Shown here piece after piece: positions 23,671 through 38,475 of a DNA stretch of 41,776 nucleotides. The DNA is from Methylobacterium aquaticum (GTDB taxonomy: Bacteria > Pseudomonadota > Alphaproteobacteria > Rhizobiales > Beijerinckiaceae). Within the stretch, counting starts at the first letter, position 1, and every line of letters starts with the position of its first letter. The stretch is from NCBI RefSeq assembly GCF_001043915.1, contig NZ_LABX01000079.1:1-41776 (forward strand), given 5' to 3'. A program made the position numbers and the translations under genes. The notes under the pieces were generated by a model. The model was not told where the DNA came from and ran no database searches. It saw only the letters and a list, made by a program, of their open reading frames with translations.

Positions 23671-25122
23671 TCACTCGGCGCTGTCGTCCGCCTCGTCCCC
23701 GTCGAGATCGCCGAGGCCGTAGCGGCGCATCTTGGCGTAGAAACCCTGCCGGCTGAGGCCCAGCATCTCGGCCGCCGAGGCGCGGTTGTCGTTGGTGATG
23801 CGCAGGGCCGCCTCGATGCACAGGCGCTCGATCAGGTCGGTGGTCTCGCGCACCAGCGCCTTCATCGAGACGCGGCCGACCAGCTCGGTCATGTGCTCGA
23901 CCGAGCGCGGCAGCTCGCGCCCGCCCGGCGCCACCGCGGCGACGCGGCGGGGCAGGGTGCGCAGGGTGAAGCCGAAGCAGGGCCGGTCGCCCCCCGGCAC
24001 CGAGACCGCCGCGACCTCGACCTCGTCGACCGCCCCGAACTCCCCCCGCACGACGGTGGCGAAGTGGCGCACCGAGCCGTGATCGGACAGCGTGGTGAAC
24101 AGGGCGGCGATCTCGGTCCCCTCGCGCCCGAGCCAGCGTTCGAGCGATTCGCCCTTGGCCTGGTGCTCGGTGGCGAGCTGGGCGAGGTCGAGGAAGGCGG
24201 CGTTGGCGCCGATGATGCGCCGGTCGCGGTCGGTGACGACGAAGCCCTCGGGCATCGCCTCGATCACCTCGATGGCGCCCGAGCGCGCCGCCGCCGGGGC
24301 CGGGGCCGGGTTGAGGGCGGAGAGGCGCACCAGGATGTTCATCCCGGCCTCCTCGCGGAACAGGGTGGCGGAGACCCGCGCCTCGCCGCGGCGCTGGGCG
24401 AGGCGGGCGGTGAGGTCCTCGGCCTGGCCGGTGAGGCGCAGGCCCACCAGCAGCGCCTGGACGGCGCGGGCCCCCTCGGGCTCGAACAGGTCGATGAGGT
24501 CGCGCCCGACGATGCGCTTGACCGCCCGGCCGAGGAGCCGGGCGGCGGCCGGGTTGATCTCGGTGACGCGGCGCGTGGCGGCATCGACGATCAGGATCGG
24601 CTCGCCGGCGAGCTGGAACAGCACCCGGTAGCGCGTCTCGGCGCTGCGCAGGCGGGCATAGTCGCGCTCCAGCGCCTGCTGCGATTCGGCCAGGCGCTGC
24701 TGAAGGGCCGAGAGCGCCCGGAGGTCGCGGCCGATCACGATGATGCGGTCGTCGTCGGGCACCCGGAGCGCCGCGTAGCGGATCGGCACGTCGGCGCCGC
24801 CCTGCGCGGAGGGGTGGTTGACCTGGCGCCAGCGGGTGACGGTGCCGGGGGCGGCATCCTCGATCAGGCTCAGCACCTTCGGCCGGCTCTCGACCGTGAC
24901 GGTGTCGACCCAGCGCCGGCCGAGCCATCGGTCGCCCGTCTCCTCGGACAGCCCGTCGGCCCCGAAGGCGGCGTCGCGGATGACCCCCTCACCGTCGACG
25001 ACGAGCGACACGTCGCTGACGGCAGCCACGAGGCTGCCCGTCGTCAGGGGATCGAGGCGGGAGACGGCGTCTCGCAGCACCGCGAACGATTCCTTCGCAG
25101 CAGGGCTCAGGGGGCTGTTCAA
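23671..25122 (-). CDS. ppsR: Transcriptional repressor PpsR (CrtJ)
   Basis: A 483-residue aerobic repressor of photosynthesis genes. It has an N-terminal PAS-like domain (about 25-130), a coiled linker (RLAESQQALERDYARLR), a PAS domain (about 165-280, ETRYRVLFQLAGEPILIVD), another PAS domain (about 290-410, AMPEGFVVTDRDRRIIGANAAFLD) and a C-terminal Fis-type helix-turn-helix (NRASAAEMLGLSRQGFYAKM). Cys435 in IERLCIEAAL is the redox Cys position known from CrtJ/PpsR. Only one other Cys is present (about 382, in the last PAS), so the disulfide partner of Rhodobacter PpsR appears absent. The start is TTG 25122, directly after a stop; GTG 25080 with AAGGA upstream is an alternative. It follows ppaA by 36 bases. 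Confidence 0.95.
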   Translation of the reverse strand: MNSPLSPAAKESFAVLRDAVSRLDPLTTGSLVAAVSDVSLVVDGEGVIRDAAFGADGLSEETGDRWLGRRWVDTVTVESRPKVLSLIEDAAPGTVTRWRQVNHPSAQGGADVPIRYAALRVPDDDRIIVIGRDLRALSALQQRLAESQQALERDYARLRSAETRYRVLFQLAGEPILIVDAATRRVTEINPAAARLLGRAVKRIVGRDLIDLFEPEGARAVQALLVGLRLTGQAEDLTARLAQRRGEARVSATLFREEAGMNILVRLSALNPAPAPAAARSGAIEVIEAMPEGFVVTDRDRRIIGANAAFLDLAQLATEHQAKGESLERWLGREGTEIAALFTTLSDHGSVRHFATVVRGEFGAVDEVEVAAVSVPGGDRPCFGFTLRTLPRRVAAVAPGGRELPRSVEHMTELVGRVSMKALVRETTDLIERLCIEAALRITNDNRASAAEMLGLSRQGFYAKMRRYGLGDLDGDEADDSAE

Positions 25123-25158
25123 GGGTCACCAACACGCCGACCGCATCGAACAGGTCTT

Positions 25159-26046
25159 TCAGCAGGCTCTAATCCGCAGATCAAGCAAGCTTTGCACGAT
25201 TCCCGGTGCGTCGCGCGCGTCATCGACAGCCGCGTCGGCCCCGACGAGCCGAACTCGGTCGGGCCGACCCAGGAAAGCCGGGCCGCCGACCATCACCTGC
25301 AGGTCGCGGTTGCGCGAGGCGCGCCGCAGCACCGGGACCGCCGCGACCAGCCGGTCGAGGCAGACGTCGCAGGACAGCGACAGGCCGACGACGTCGAACC
25401 ACTCGGCCCGGAGGCGCTCGAGAGCATCGGCGAGATGGTGGTCGAAGCTCGTCGTCACCTCCCAGCCGGCCTGGGTGAGGAAATGCGCCGCCAGCGTCAG
25501 CCCGAAGGTATGGGTCTCACCCGGAGCGGGCAGCAGCAGGACGCGCCGACTCGCCGGATCGACCGGTTGCGGGTCGAGGCACAGGGTTTCGAGGTCGTGA
25601 ACGAGGCGGCGCAGCCGCGCCATCGCGGTCGTCACCTGGACGAAGTCGCAGACGTCATCCTCCCACAGCCGGCCGATATGCCGGGCCGTGGGCGCCAGCA
25701 GGCCGGTCAGCACCTCCTCGAGGCTCATGCCGTCCTGGATCAGGCCGCGGACCACCCCGAGCACGTCCCGGTCCTCGGGCAGCAGCAGCAGGGCGCCGAG
25801 GCGGCCGATATCGTCGCTCCCGCTCAAGCGCGGCGCAACACGGCGCGGCTGCCGGTCGCTGCGATGGGCGAGCATCAGCCGCGGAATGATCTCGGCTTCG
25901 ACGACCTGCGCGAGATCGTCCCGCCACAAGACCCGCCTTTGTACTCCCCCGGAGTGTCTTTCGAGGGATGACCGATCACGATAACCCCGGTCGCGGGCTG
26001 CCGGCCTGTCGCCCGGCAAGGTAACGGATTGTGCTTGATCTCCCAC
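25159..26046 (-). CDS. ppaA: PpsR antirepressor with cobalamin-binding domain (PpaA/AerR)
   Basis: A 295-residue regulator of the AerR/PpaA family. These proteins carry a short B12-binding domain, bind cobalamin and modulate PpsR/CrtJ. Visible marks are the N-terminal VEAEIIPRLMLAHR, the helical part HIGRLWEDDVCDFVQVTTAMARLRR, and the cobalamin-type fold from RRVLLLPAPGETHTFGLTL through TSFDHHLADALERLRAEWFDVVGLSLSCD to VMVGGPAFLG. As in other AerR proteins a canonical DxHxxG is not seen; His residues in SFDHH are candidate ligands. The GTG at 26046 is chosen because GGGGAGG (26052-26058) lies five bases upstream. An in-frame ATG at 26145 would add 33 unconserved residues. It precedes ppsR by 36 bases and is divergent from bchF. 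Confidence 0.9.
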   Translation of the reverse strand: MGDQAQSVTLPGDRPAARDRGYRDRSSLERHSGGVQRRVLWRDDLAQVVEAEIIPRLMLAHRSDRQPRRVAPRLSGSDDIGRLGALLLLPEDRDVLGVVRGLIQDGMSLEEVLTGLLAPTARHIGRLWEDDVCDFVQVTTAMARLRRLVHDLETLCLDPQPVDPASRRVLLLPAPGETHTFGLTLAAHFLTQAGWEVTTSFDHHLADALERLRAEWFDVVGLSLSCDVCLDRLVAAVPVLRRASRNRDLQVMVGGPAFLGRPDRVRLVGADAAVDDARDAPGIVQSLLDLRIRAC

Positions 26047-26051
26047 CGGCA

Positions 26052-26058
26052 CCTCCCC
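26052..26058 (-). promoter_or_regulatory. ppaA: Ribosome binding site deciding the ppaA start
   Basis: GGGGAGG on the minus strand, five bases before GTG 26046. No comparable site precedes the ATG at 26145. The AT-richer stretch at about 26070-26115, including TCGAG-TTTT-CTCGA (26073-26086), then becomes leader or promoter rather than coding sequence. Confidence 0.7.
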
Positions 26059-26219
26059 GATGCTCAGGAAAATCGAGTTTTCTCGACCTTGTGTCGGGTT
26101 TTCTAATTTGGGGCGCCGGTGTGGGACGGCGTCATTCGGATTCATTCCAGGATACAGCTCCCGCGTTCCGCCGCAAGGCGCATTCGCGATCGCCTCCCTG
26201 GAATGTCATCGTGACCAAC

Positions 26220-28077
<1,858 letters not shown>

Positions 28078-28081
28078 AGGG

Positions 28082-29588
28082 ATGCAGCTCACGCTCTGGA
28101 CCTACGAGGGGCCCCCTCACATCGGCGCCATGCGGGTCGCCACCGCGATGCATGGCCTGCACTACGTGCTGCACGCGCCGCAGGGCGACACCTATGCCGA
28201 CCTGCTCTTCACCATGATCGAGCGGCACGGCGCCCGCCCGCCGGTGACCTACACCACCTTCCAGGCCCGCGACCTCGGCTCCGACACCGCCGAGATCTTC
28301 AAGCAGGCGGTGGCCGCCGCCTATGACCGCTTCCGGCCCCAGGCGATGATCGTCGGCGCCTCCTGCACCGCGGAACTCTTGCAGGACGATCCGGCCGGTC
28401 TGTCGCGGGCCCTCGGCCTGCCGATCCCGGTGATCCCGCTGGAACTGCCCGCCTACCAGAAGAAGGAGAACTGGGGCGCCTCCGAGACCTTCTACCGCTT
28501 GGTGCGCGCGCTTGCCGGCCGGCCCGCCGAAACGCGGGCGAAGGCGTGCTGCAACATCCTCGGGCCGACCTCGCTGGGCTTTCGCCACCGCGACGACCTG
28601 CGCGAGGTGCGCGGACTCCTCGGCGACCTCGGCATCGCCGTCAACGTGGTGGCGCCGCTCGGCGCCACGCCGGCCGATCTCGGGCGGCTGGGCGAGGCGG
28701 CGTTCAACGTCGTGCTCTACCCGGAAGTGGCCCGGACGGCGGCGCAATGGCTGGAGCGCAGCCACGGCCAGCCCTTCGTCGAGACGACGCCGATCGGCGT
28801 GAAGGGCACGACCGCCTTCATCGAGGCGGTGGCGGCGCTCGCCGGACTCGATCCCGCACCGGTCCTCGCACGGGAGGGCTCGCGCCTGCCCTGGTACTCG
28901 CGCTCGGTCGATTCGACCTATCTCACCGGCAAGCGCGTCTTCGTCTTCGGCGACGCCACCCATGCGGTCGCGGCGGCCCGGGTCGCGACGCGGGAGATCG
29001 GCTTTTCCCTCGTCGGCCTCGGCACCTATGCGCGCGAATTCGCCCGCGAGGTGCGGGCGGAGGCGGCCCATCACGGCATCGAGGCGCTGGTCACCGACGA
29101 TTACCTCGCGGTCGAGGCGGCGATCGCCGCGGCGCAGCCGGAACTGGTGCTTGGCACCCAGATGGAGCGCCATATCGCCAAAAGGCTCGGCATCCCCTGC
29201 GCGGTGATCTCGGCGCCGATGCACGTCCAGGACGTGCCGGCCCGCCATTCGCCCCAGATGGGCTTCGAGGGCGCGAACGTCCTGTTCGATACCTTCGTCC
29301 ACCCGCTGATGATGGGGCTCGAGGAGCACCTGCTGGCGATGTTCCGGGACGACCCGGAATTCCACGACGGCGTCGCCCCCTCGCATCTCGGCGGCCGGCC
29401 GCGCGAGGAGGCCGGAACCGTGGTCGCCCCTGCACCCACCACCGCCGCGACGCCGGTGGTGTGGTCGATCGAGGCCGAGCGCGAGCTGAAGAAGGTGCCG
29501 TTCTTCGTCCGCGGCAAGGCCCGCCACAACACCGAACGCTTCGCCCGCGAGCGGGCGCTCCCGCTCATCACCGTCGAGACCCTGTACG

Positions 29589-29614
<26 letters not shown>
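28082..29614 (+). CDS. bchB: Dark-operative protochlorophyllide reductase subunit B
   Basis: A 510-residue catalytic subunit that, with BchN, binds protochlorophyllide and receives electrons from BchL. It begins [20 protein letters not shown]. Asp36 ([13 protein letters not shown]) is the unusual carboxylate ligand of the iron-sulfur cluster. [15 protein letters not shown] and [20 protein letters not shown] are family signatures. The C-terminal small domain ([20 protein letters not shown], then [23 protein letters not shown]) is complete. A low-complexity linker ([13 protein letters not shown]) joins the two parts. The 3' end overlaps bchH by 26 bases in another frame, so translation of the two is probably coupled. 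Confidence 0.97.
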
Positions 29615-34185
<4,571 letters not shown>

Positions 34186-34186
<1 letters not shown>

Positions 34187-34887
34187 TGACCAGCCCCACC
34201 TACGCCACCCGTCGGGCCCAGCTCGAAACCTATTTCGACCGCACCGCCGTCGAAGCCTGGGCGCGCCTCACCTCGGACGCGCCGGTGAGCCGCATCCGCG
34301 CCACCGTGCGGGCCGGCCGCGACGCGATGCGGGCGGAACTCCTCTCCTGGCTTCCCGCCGACCTCGCTGGGCGGCGCCTGCTCGATGCCGGCTGCGGCAC
34401 CGGGGCGCTCGCCGTCGAGGCGGCGCGGCGGGGCGCCGACGTGGTGGCGGTCGACGTCTCGCCGAATCTCGTCGCGCTGGCGCGCGAGCGCCATGCCGCT
34501 GATCGGCTGCCCGGGCGCCTGCATTTCCAGGTCGGCGACATGCTGGACGACGCGCTCGGGCGCTTCGACCACGTCGTGGCGATGGATTCGCTGATCCATT
34601 ACCGCACGCCGGACATCGTCCGGGCCCTCGACCGGCTCGCCCGCCGCACCGACGCCTCGGTCCTCTTCACCGTCGCGCCGCGGACCCCGCTGCTGACCGT
34701 GATGCATGCCGCCGGGCGCCTCTTCCCCCGCGGCGACCGGGCACCCGCCATCGAGCCGGTCGGCGAGGGGGCGCTGCGCCGCCGCGTCGCCGCCGAGCCG
34801 GGGCTGGCGCCCTTCGCCCTCGCCCGCAGCCGCCGGATCACCTCCGGCTTCTACCTCTCCAACGCCCTGGAGCTGGCGCGCCGATGA
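34186..34887 (+). CDS. bchM: Magnesium-protoporphyrin IX O-methyltransferase
   Basis: A 233-residue SAM-dependent enzyme that methylates the ring C propionate of Mg-protoporphyrin IX, preparing it for the cyclase AcsF. Motif I is LLDAGCGTGALAVEAARRGADV. The N-terminal RRAQLETYFDRTAVEAWARL and the later MDSLIHYRTPDIVRAL with VLFTVAPRTPLLTVMHAAGRLFPRGDRAP are BchM signatures that separate it from generic methyltransferases. Its ATG overlaps the bchL stop (TGATG) and its stop overlaps lhaA (ATGA), so it is embedded in the coupled operon. Catalysis probably uses substrate delivered by BchH at the membrane. Confidence 0.96.
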
Positions 34888-36290
34888 CCCCCGCTCGCCG
34901 CCTCGCCCGGGTCCTGGCGGATCTCGGCCCCCGCTACCTGCCCTTCGCGGATGCCGCGACCGCCGAGCTGCCGCTCGGCCGGCTGCTGCGCCTGTCGCTG
35001 TTCCAGGTCACGGTCGGGATGGCGGCGGTGCTGCTGATCGGCACCCTCAACCGGGTGATGATCGTCGAACTCGACGTGCCGGCCTGGATCGTGGCCGTGA
35101 TGCTGGCCCTGCCGCTGCTCGCCGCCCCGTTCCGGGCGCTGGTGGGTTTCCGCTCCGACACCCACCGCTCGGTACTCGGCTGGAAGCGCGTCCCCTATCT
35201 GTGGTTCGGCACGCTGCTGCAATTCGGCGGCTTCGCCATCATGCCGTTCGCGCTGCTGATCCTGTCGGGCGACACGACCGGCCCGATCGTGATCGGGCAG
35301 GCGGCGGCGGCCCTCGCCTTCGTGCTCGTCGGCGCCGGGCTGCACACCACGCAGACGGTGGGGCTGGCGCTCGCCACCGACCTTGCGCCGGCCCATGCCC
35401 GCCCGAAGGTGGTGGCGCTGCTCTGCGCCATGCTGCTCGCCGGCATGATGGCGAGCGCGGTGGTGTTCGGGCTGGCGCTGGCCCATTTCTCGCCCATCCG
35501 GCTGATCCAGGTGATCCAGGGCGCGGCGCTGGCCACCCTGATCCTCAACGGCATCGCCCTGTGGAAGCAGGAACCGCGCGACACCTCGCGCAAATCCGCC
35601 CCGGCGCGCCGCTTCGGCGAGGCGTGGGGCGCCTACGCGGCCCAGCCGCAGGCGCGGCGGCGCCTCATCGCCACCGGCCTCGGCACGGCGGGGTTCAGCA
35701 TGCAGGACATCCTGCTTGAACCCTATGGCGGCCAGATCCTGCACCTGCCGGTCGCCGCGACGACCGCGCTCACCGCCGTGCTCGCCGTCGGCGGCGGGCT
35801 GGGGCTCCTGACCGCGGCGCGATGGCTCAACCGCGGCGGCGATCCGTTCCGGGTCGCGGCGGCCGGCGCGGTCGTCGGCATCGCGGCCTTCTCGGCGGTG
35901 GTGTTCGCGGCGCCGCTGGGCTCCGGCAGCCTGTTTGCCTGCGGCGTCGCGCTGATCGGGCTCGGTGGCGGGCTCTTTGCCCACGGCACCCTCACGGCCT
36001 CGATGGCCGGCGCGGCCCCCGAGCAGGCGGGTCTGGCGCTCGGCGCCTGGGGGGCCGTCCAGGCCACCGCCGCCGGCGCCGCCATCGCGGCGAGCGGCAT
36101 CCTGCGCGATGCCGGCTCGGCGCTGGCGGTCTCGGGCCGCCTCGGCGAGGCGCTCTCCGAGGCGTCCACCGGCTACCTCGTCGTCTACCACATCGAGATC
36201 GGGCTGCTCTTCGCCACCCTGGTGGCGATCGGGCCGCTGGTGCGCCGGCCCGCTCTTCCCCCGCTCTCCGCCCGTCCGGCCCTACCGTAG
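34884..36290 (+). CDS. lhaA: LhaA-type BCH2/PucC-family membrane protein (LH1 assembly)
   Basis: A 468-residue MFS-type protein with about twelve hydrophobic segments. Position (between bchM and puhA) and sequence (IGTLNRVMIVELDVPAWIVA, then FRALVGFRSDTHRSVLGWKR and GWKRVPYLWFGTLLQFGGF) identify it with LhaA, which in Rhodobacter is needed for assembling the light-harvesting 1 complex, probably by handling bacteriochlorophyll during insertion. It is related to the MFS gene at 21.3-22.7 kb. The ATG overlaps the bchM stop by four bases. A 14-base gap with AGGAGG leads to puhA. Whether it transports anything across the membrane is not established. Confidence 0.94.
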   Translation: MTPARRLARVLADLGPRYLPFADAATAELPLGRLLRLSLFQVTVGMAAVLLIGTLNRVMIVELDVPAWIVAVMLALPLLAAPFRALVGFRSDTHRSVLGWKRVPYLWFGTLLQFGGFAIMPFALLILSGDTTGPIVIGQAAAALAFVLVGAGLHTTQTVGLALATDLAPAHARPKVVALLCAMLLAGMMASAVVFGLALAHFSPIRLIQVIQGAALATLILNGIALWKQEPRDTSRKSAPARRFGEAWGAYAAQPQARRRLIATGLGTAGFSMQDILLEPYGGQILHLPVAATTALTAVLAVGGGLGLLTAARWLNRGGDPFRVAAAGAVVGIAAFSAVVFAAPLGSGSLFACGVALIGLGGGLFAHGTLTASMAGAAPEQAGLALGAWGAVQATAAGAAIAASGILRDAGSALAVSGRLGEALSEASTGYLVVYHIEIGLLFATLVAIGPLVRRPALPPLSARPALP

Positions 36291-36304
36291 AAGAGGAGGC
36301 CACC

Positions 36305-37096
36305 ATGCCCAAGGGTGCCATCACCGGCTACATCGACGTCGCGCAAGTGGTGCTGTACGCCTTCTGGATCTTTTTTGCCGGCCTGGTCTTTTACCTGCGC
36401 CGCGAAGACCGCCGCGAAGGCTATCCCCTCGAATCCGAGGTCCATGGCGGCCTCAAAGGCTGGGACTGGCTGTTCGTGCCGTCCCCCAAGACCTTCCTGC
36501 TCGCCGACGGCTCGGTCGTGCTGGCGCCCCGTCCGCACGAGGGCCCGGTCGGCGACCTCAAGGCGGTCAAGTTCGAACCCTGGCCCGGCGCTCCGATCGT
36601 CCCGACCTCGACCGACGATTCCCGCCTCGCCGATGGCGTCGGCCCCGGCGCCTATGCGCTGCGTGCCGAGCGGCCGGACCTGACCTGGGAGGGCAAGAAC
36701 CGCATCGTGCCGATGCGCGTCGCCGAGGAATTCACCGTCGCGGCGAACGATCCCGATCCGCGCGGCATGCCGGTCTACGGCGCCGATGGCCTGCGCGCCG
36801 GCACCGTCACGGAGATCTGGGTCGATCGCGGCGAGTCGCTGCCGCGCTACTACGAGATGGAGCTGGAGGGCGCCAAAGACCGCACGGTGCTGATCCCCGT
36901 GACCTTCGCCGACGTGCAGCGCTTCAGCCGGGAGAAGACGATCGTCGTCGAGGCCCTGCTCGCCCGCCAGTTCGCCGGCGTGCCGCAGCCGCGCGACCCC
37001 GACAGCATCACCCTGCGGGAGGAGGAGCGGGTCATGGCCTATTACGGCGCCGGCACGCTCTACGCCACCGACAGCCGCCAGGAGCCGCTGCTGTGA
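36305..37096 (+). CDS. puhA: Photosynthetic reaction centre H subunit
   Basis: A 263-residue H subunit of the type II reaction centre. It has one N-terminal membrane helix (about 10-31, DVAQVVLYAFWIFFAGLVFYL) followed by the conserved RREDRREGYPLE, and a cytoplasmic PRC-barrel domain (about 100-250) with PDLTWEGKNRIVPMRV, YGADGLRAGTVTEIWVDRGE and YYEMEL. It caps the L/M core and guides protons to the secondary quinone. A strong AGGAGG site precedes the ATG. Its stop overlaps the puhB GTG. L and M genes (puf) are not in the window; they would be elsewhere in the cluster. Length is within the usual 250-265. Confidence 0.97.
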   Translation: MPKGAITGYIDVAQVVLYAFWIFFAGLVFYLRREDRREGYPLESEVHGGLKGWDWLFVPSPKTFLLADGSVVLAPRPHEGPVGDLKAVKFEPWPGAPIVPTSTDDSRLADGVGPGAYALRAERPDLTWEGKNRIVPMRVAEEFTVAANDPDPRGMPVYGADGLRAGTVTEIWVDRGESLPRYYEMELEGAKDRTVLIPVTFADVQRFSREKTIVVEALLARQFAGVPQPRDPDSITLREEERVMAYYGAGTLYATDSRQEPLL

Positions 37097-37716
37097 CGGA
37101 CCTGCTCCCTGACGGGCTGCCCGGCCCGCTCCCCAAGGGCGAGCGCCTGCTGTGGCAGGGCCGCCCGTCCCTCGTGGGCCTGGCGCGCCGCGCCTTCCAC
37201 GTCGATCTCGTCGCGCTCTATTTCGGCGGGCTCGCGGCGGTCCAGGCCGTCTCCGCGGGGCGTGTCTCCGCGGCCTGGCCGGCGCTGCTCGCCGGTGCCC
37301 TGGCGCTGGCGATCCTGTTCGCGCTCGCCTGGGGCGCTTGCCGGACCACGGTCTACAGCCTGACCGACCGGCGGCTGATGCTGCGCGTCGGCATCGCTCT
37401 CCAGATGGACATCAACCTGCCCCTGAAGGAGATCGAGGGCGCCGCCTTCCGCCGCTACGGCGACGGCAGCGGCGACCTGCCCCTGCGGCTCAAGCCCGGC
37501 GTGCGGCTGGCCTACCTGCATCTCTGGCCGCATGCCCGGCCCTGGCGCCTCACCCGGCCCGAGCCGATGCTGCGCTGCGTGCCGGACGCCGAAGGAGTCG
37601 CCAAGCGCATCGCCACGGCGCTCGCCGAGGCGAACGGCCAGCCGGTTCAGGCATTGCCGGCCGCGCCCGCCGCCAGCCCCGTCCTGCCCGGCCGCCTCGC
37701 CGCGGCGGGCCATTAG
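37093..37716 (+). CDS. puhB: Reaction-centre assembly protein PuhB
   Basis: A 207-residue membrane protein needed for efficient reaction-centre assembly in Rhodobacter. It starts with GTG at 37093 overlapping the puhA stop (GTGA), and reads TDLLPDGLPGPLPKGERLLWQGRPS, the family opening. Two or three hydrophobic segments (about 35-55 and 62-85) are followed by a PH-like domain with TTVYSLTDRRLMLRVGIAL and INLPLKEIEGAAFRRYGDGSG. The C-terminus is a Pro/Ala tail. The family is known to form dimers and to act after translation of the core subunits. It lies 10 bases before puhC. Confidence 0.94.
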   Translation: MTDLLPDGLPGPLPKGERLLWQGRPSLVGLARRAFHVDLVALYFGGLAAVQAVSAGRVSAAWPALLAGALALAILFALAWGACRTTVYSLTDRRLMLRVGIALQMDINLPLKEIEGAAFRRYGDGSGDLPLRLKPGVRLAYLHLWPHARPWRLTRPEPMLRCVPDAEGVAKRIATALAEANGQPVQALPAAPAASPVLPGRLAAAGH

Positions 37717-37726
37717 GGAGGTGGCG

Positions 37727-38176
37727 ATGGCCCACGACATCCCGGTCCCGCGGCCGCTCCTGCGCAGTGCCGGCCTCCTCGTCGCCTTCTCGCTCGCCGC
37801 GGTGGCGGTGGGGCGCGCCAGCGGGGTCGGCATCACGCAGATGCCGCCGGCCTCGGCGGTCCAGGTGCTCGATCTCGCGGTCGAGGATCGGCCCGATGGC
37901 CGCGTCTCGCTGCGCAACGCCGGGAACGGCCGCCTCGTCGCCGAGGTGCAACCCGGCGAGGACGGGTTCCTGCGCGCCACCCTGCGGGTGATGGCCCAGG
38001 CGCGCCTGCGCGAGGGCCTGTCCCGCAACCCGCCATTCCGGCTCACCCGCTGGGACAACGGCACGCTGACGCTCGACGACGTGGCGTCGGGCCGGCGGAT
38101 CAACCTCGAAGCCTTCGGGCGCGACAACGCGGTCGCCTTCGCGCGGCTGCTCGAACAGGGGAGGGGCGCATCGTGA
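37727..38176 (+). CDS. puhC: Photosynthetic complex assembly protein PuhC
   Basis: A 149-residue protein with one N-terminal membrane helix (about 13-30, [18 protein letters not shown]) and a periplasmic domain, [36 protein letters not shown], then [29 protein letters not shown]. This is the PuhC family, which helps reorganise the reaction centre/LH1 core and shares the GTLTL(D/E)D signature. A good GGAGG site lies 7 bases before the ATG. Its stop overlaps the start of the next small gene. Length is close to the 160 residues of the Rhodobacter protein. Confidence 0.92.
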   Translation: MAHDIPVPRPLLRSAGLLVAFSLAAVAVGRASGVGITQMPPASAVQVLDLAVEDRPDGRVSLRNAGNGRLVAEVQPGEDGFLRATLRVMAQARLREGLSRNPPFRLTRWDNGTLTLDDVASGRRINLEAFGRDNAVAFARLLEQGRGAS

Positions 38177-38475
38177 TGCAGTTTTTGGGCGGCGGACGCC
38201 GCATCGAGGTGCCGTGCACGGTCGAGATCGAGCAGACCGCCGAGAGCCTGCACGCCCATGTCACGCTGGACGGGGGCTTGCTCATCGCCCCGGGCGACGA
38301 GGTGACGGTGCACGACGCGCCGACCTCCGTTCCCTACGGCGACCGGATCGTGGTGCGCCGCACCGCGACCGTGGTGCGCGCCGGCGCCATGGAGCGCCTG
38401 TGGACCCGCATCGCAGGCCATTTCGAACTCACCGAACTCTACGAAGTCAGCTTCTCGGAAAGGACGCGGCTATGA
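38176..38475 (+). CDS. Uncharacterised 99-residue protein between puhC and acsF
   Basis: A small protein of unrecognised family with no membrane segment and one Cys (VPCTVEI). It begins [20 protein letters not shown] and is dominated by beta-strand-like sequence ([24 protein letters not shown], then [20 protein letters not shown]), ending with a helix and [18 protein letters not shown] 38173 overlapping the puhC stop is an alternative start that adds one Met. The stop overlaps the acsF ATG by four bases, so it is translated as part of the operon. Rhodobacter clusters also have a small unnamed frame in this place. A structural or cofactor-delivery partner for AcsF or the PuhC pathway is plausible but unproven. 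Confidence 0.85.
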   Translation: MQFLGGGRRIEVPCTVEIEQTAESLHAHVTLDGGLLIAPGDEVTVHDAPTSVPYGDRIVVRRTATVVRAGAMERLWTRIAGHFELTELYEVSFSERTRL

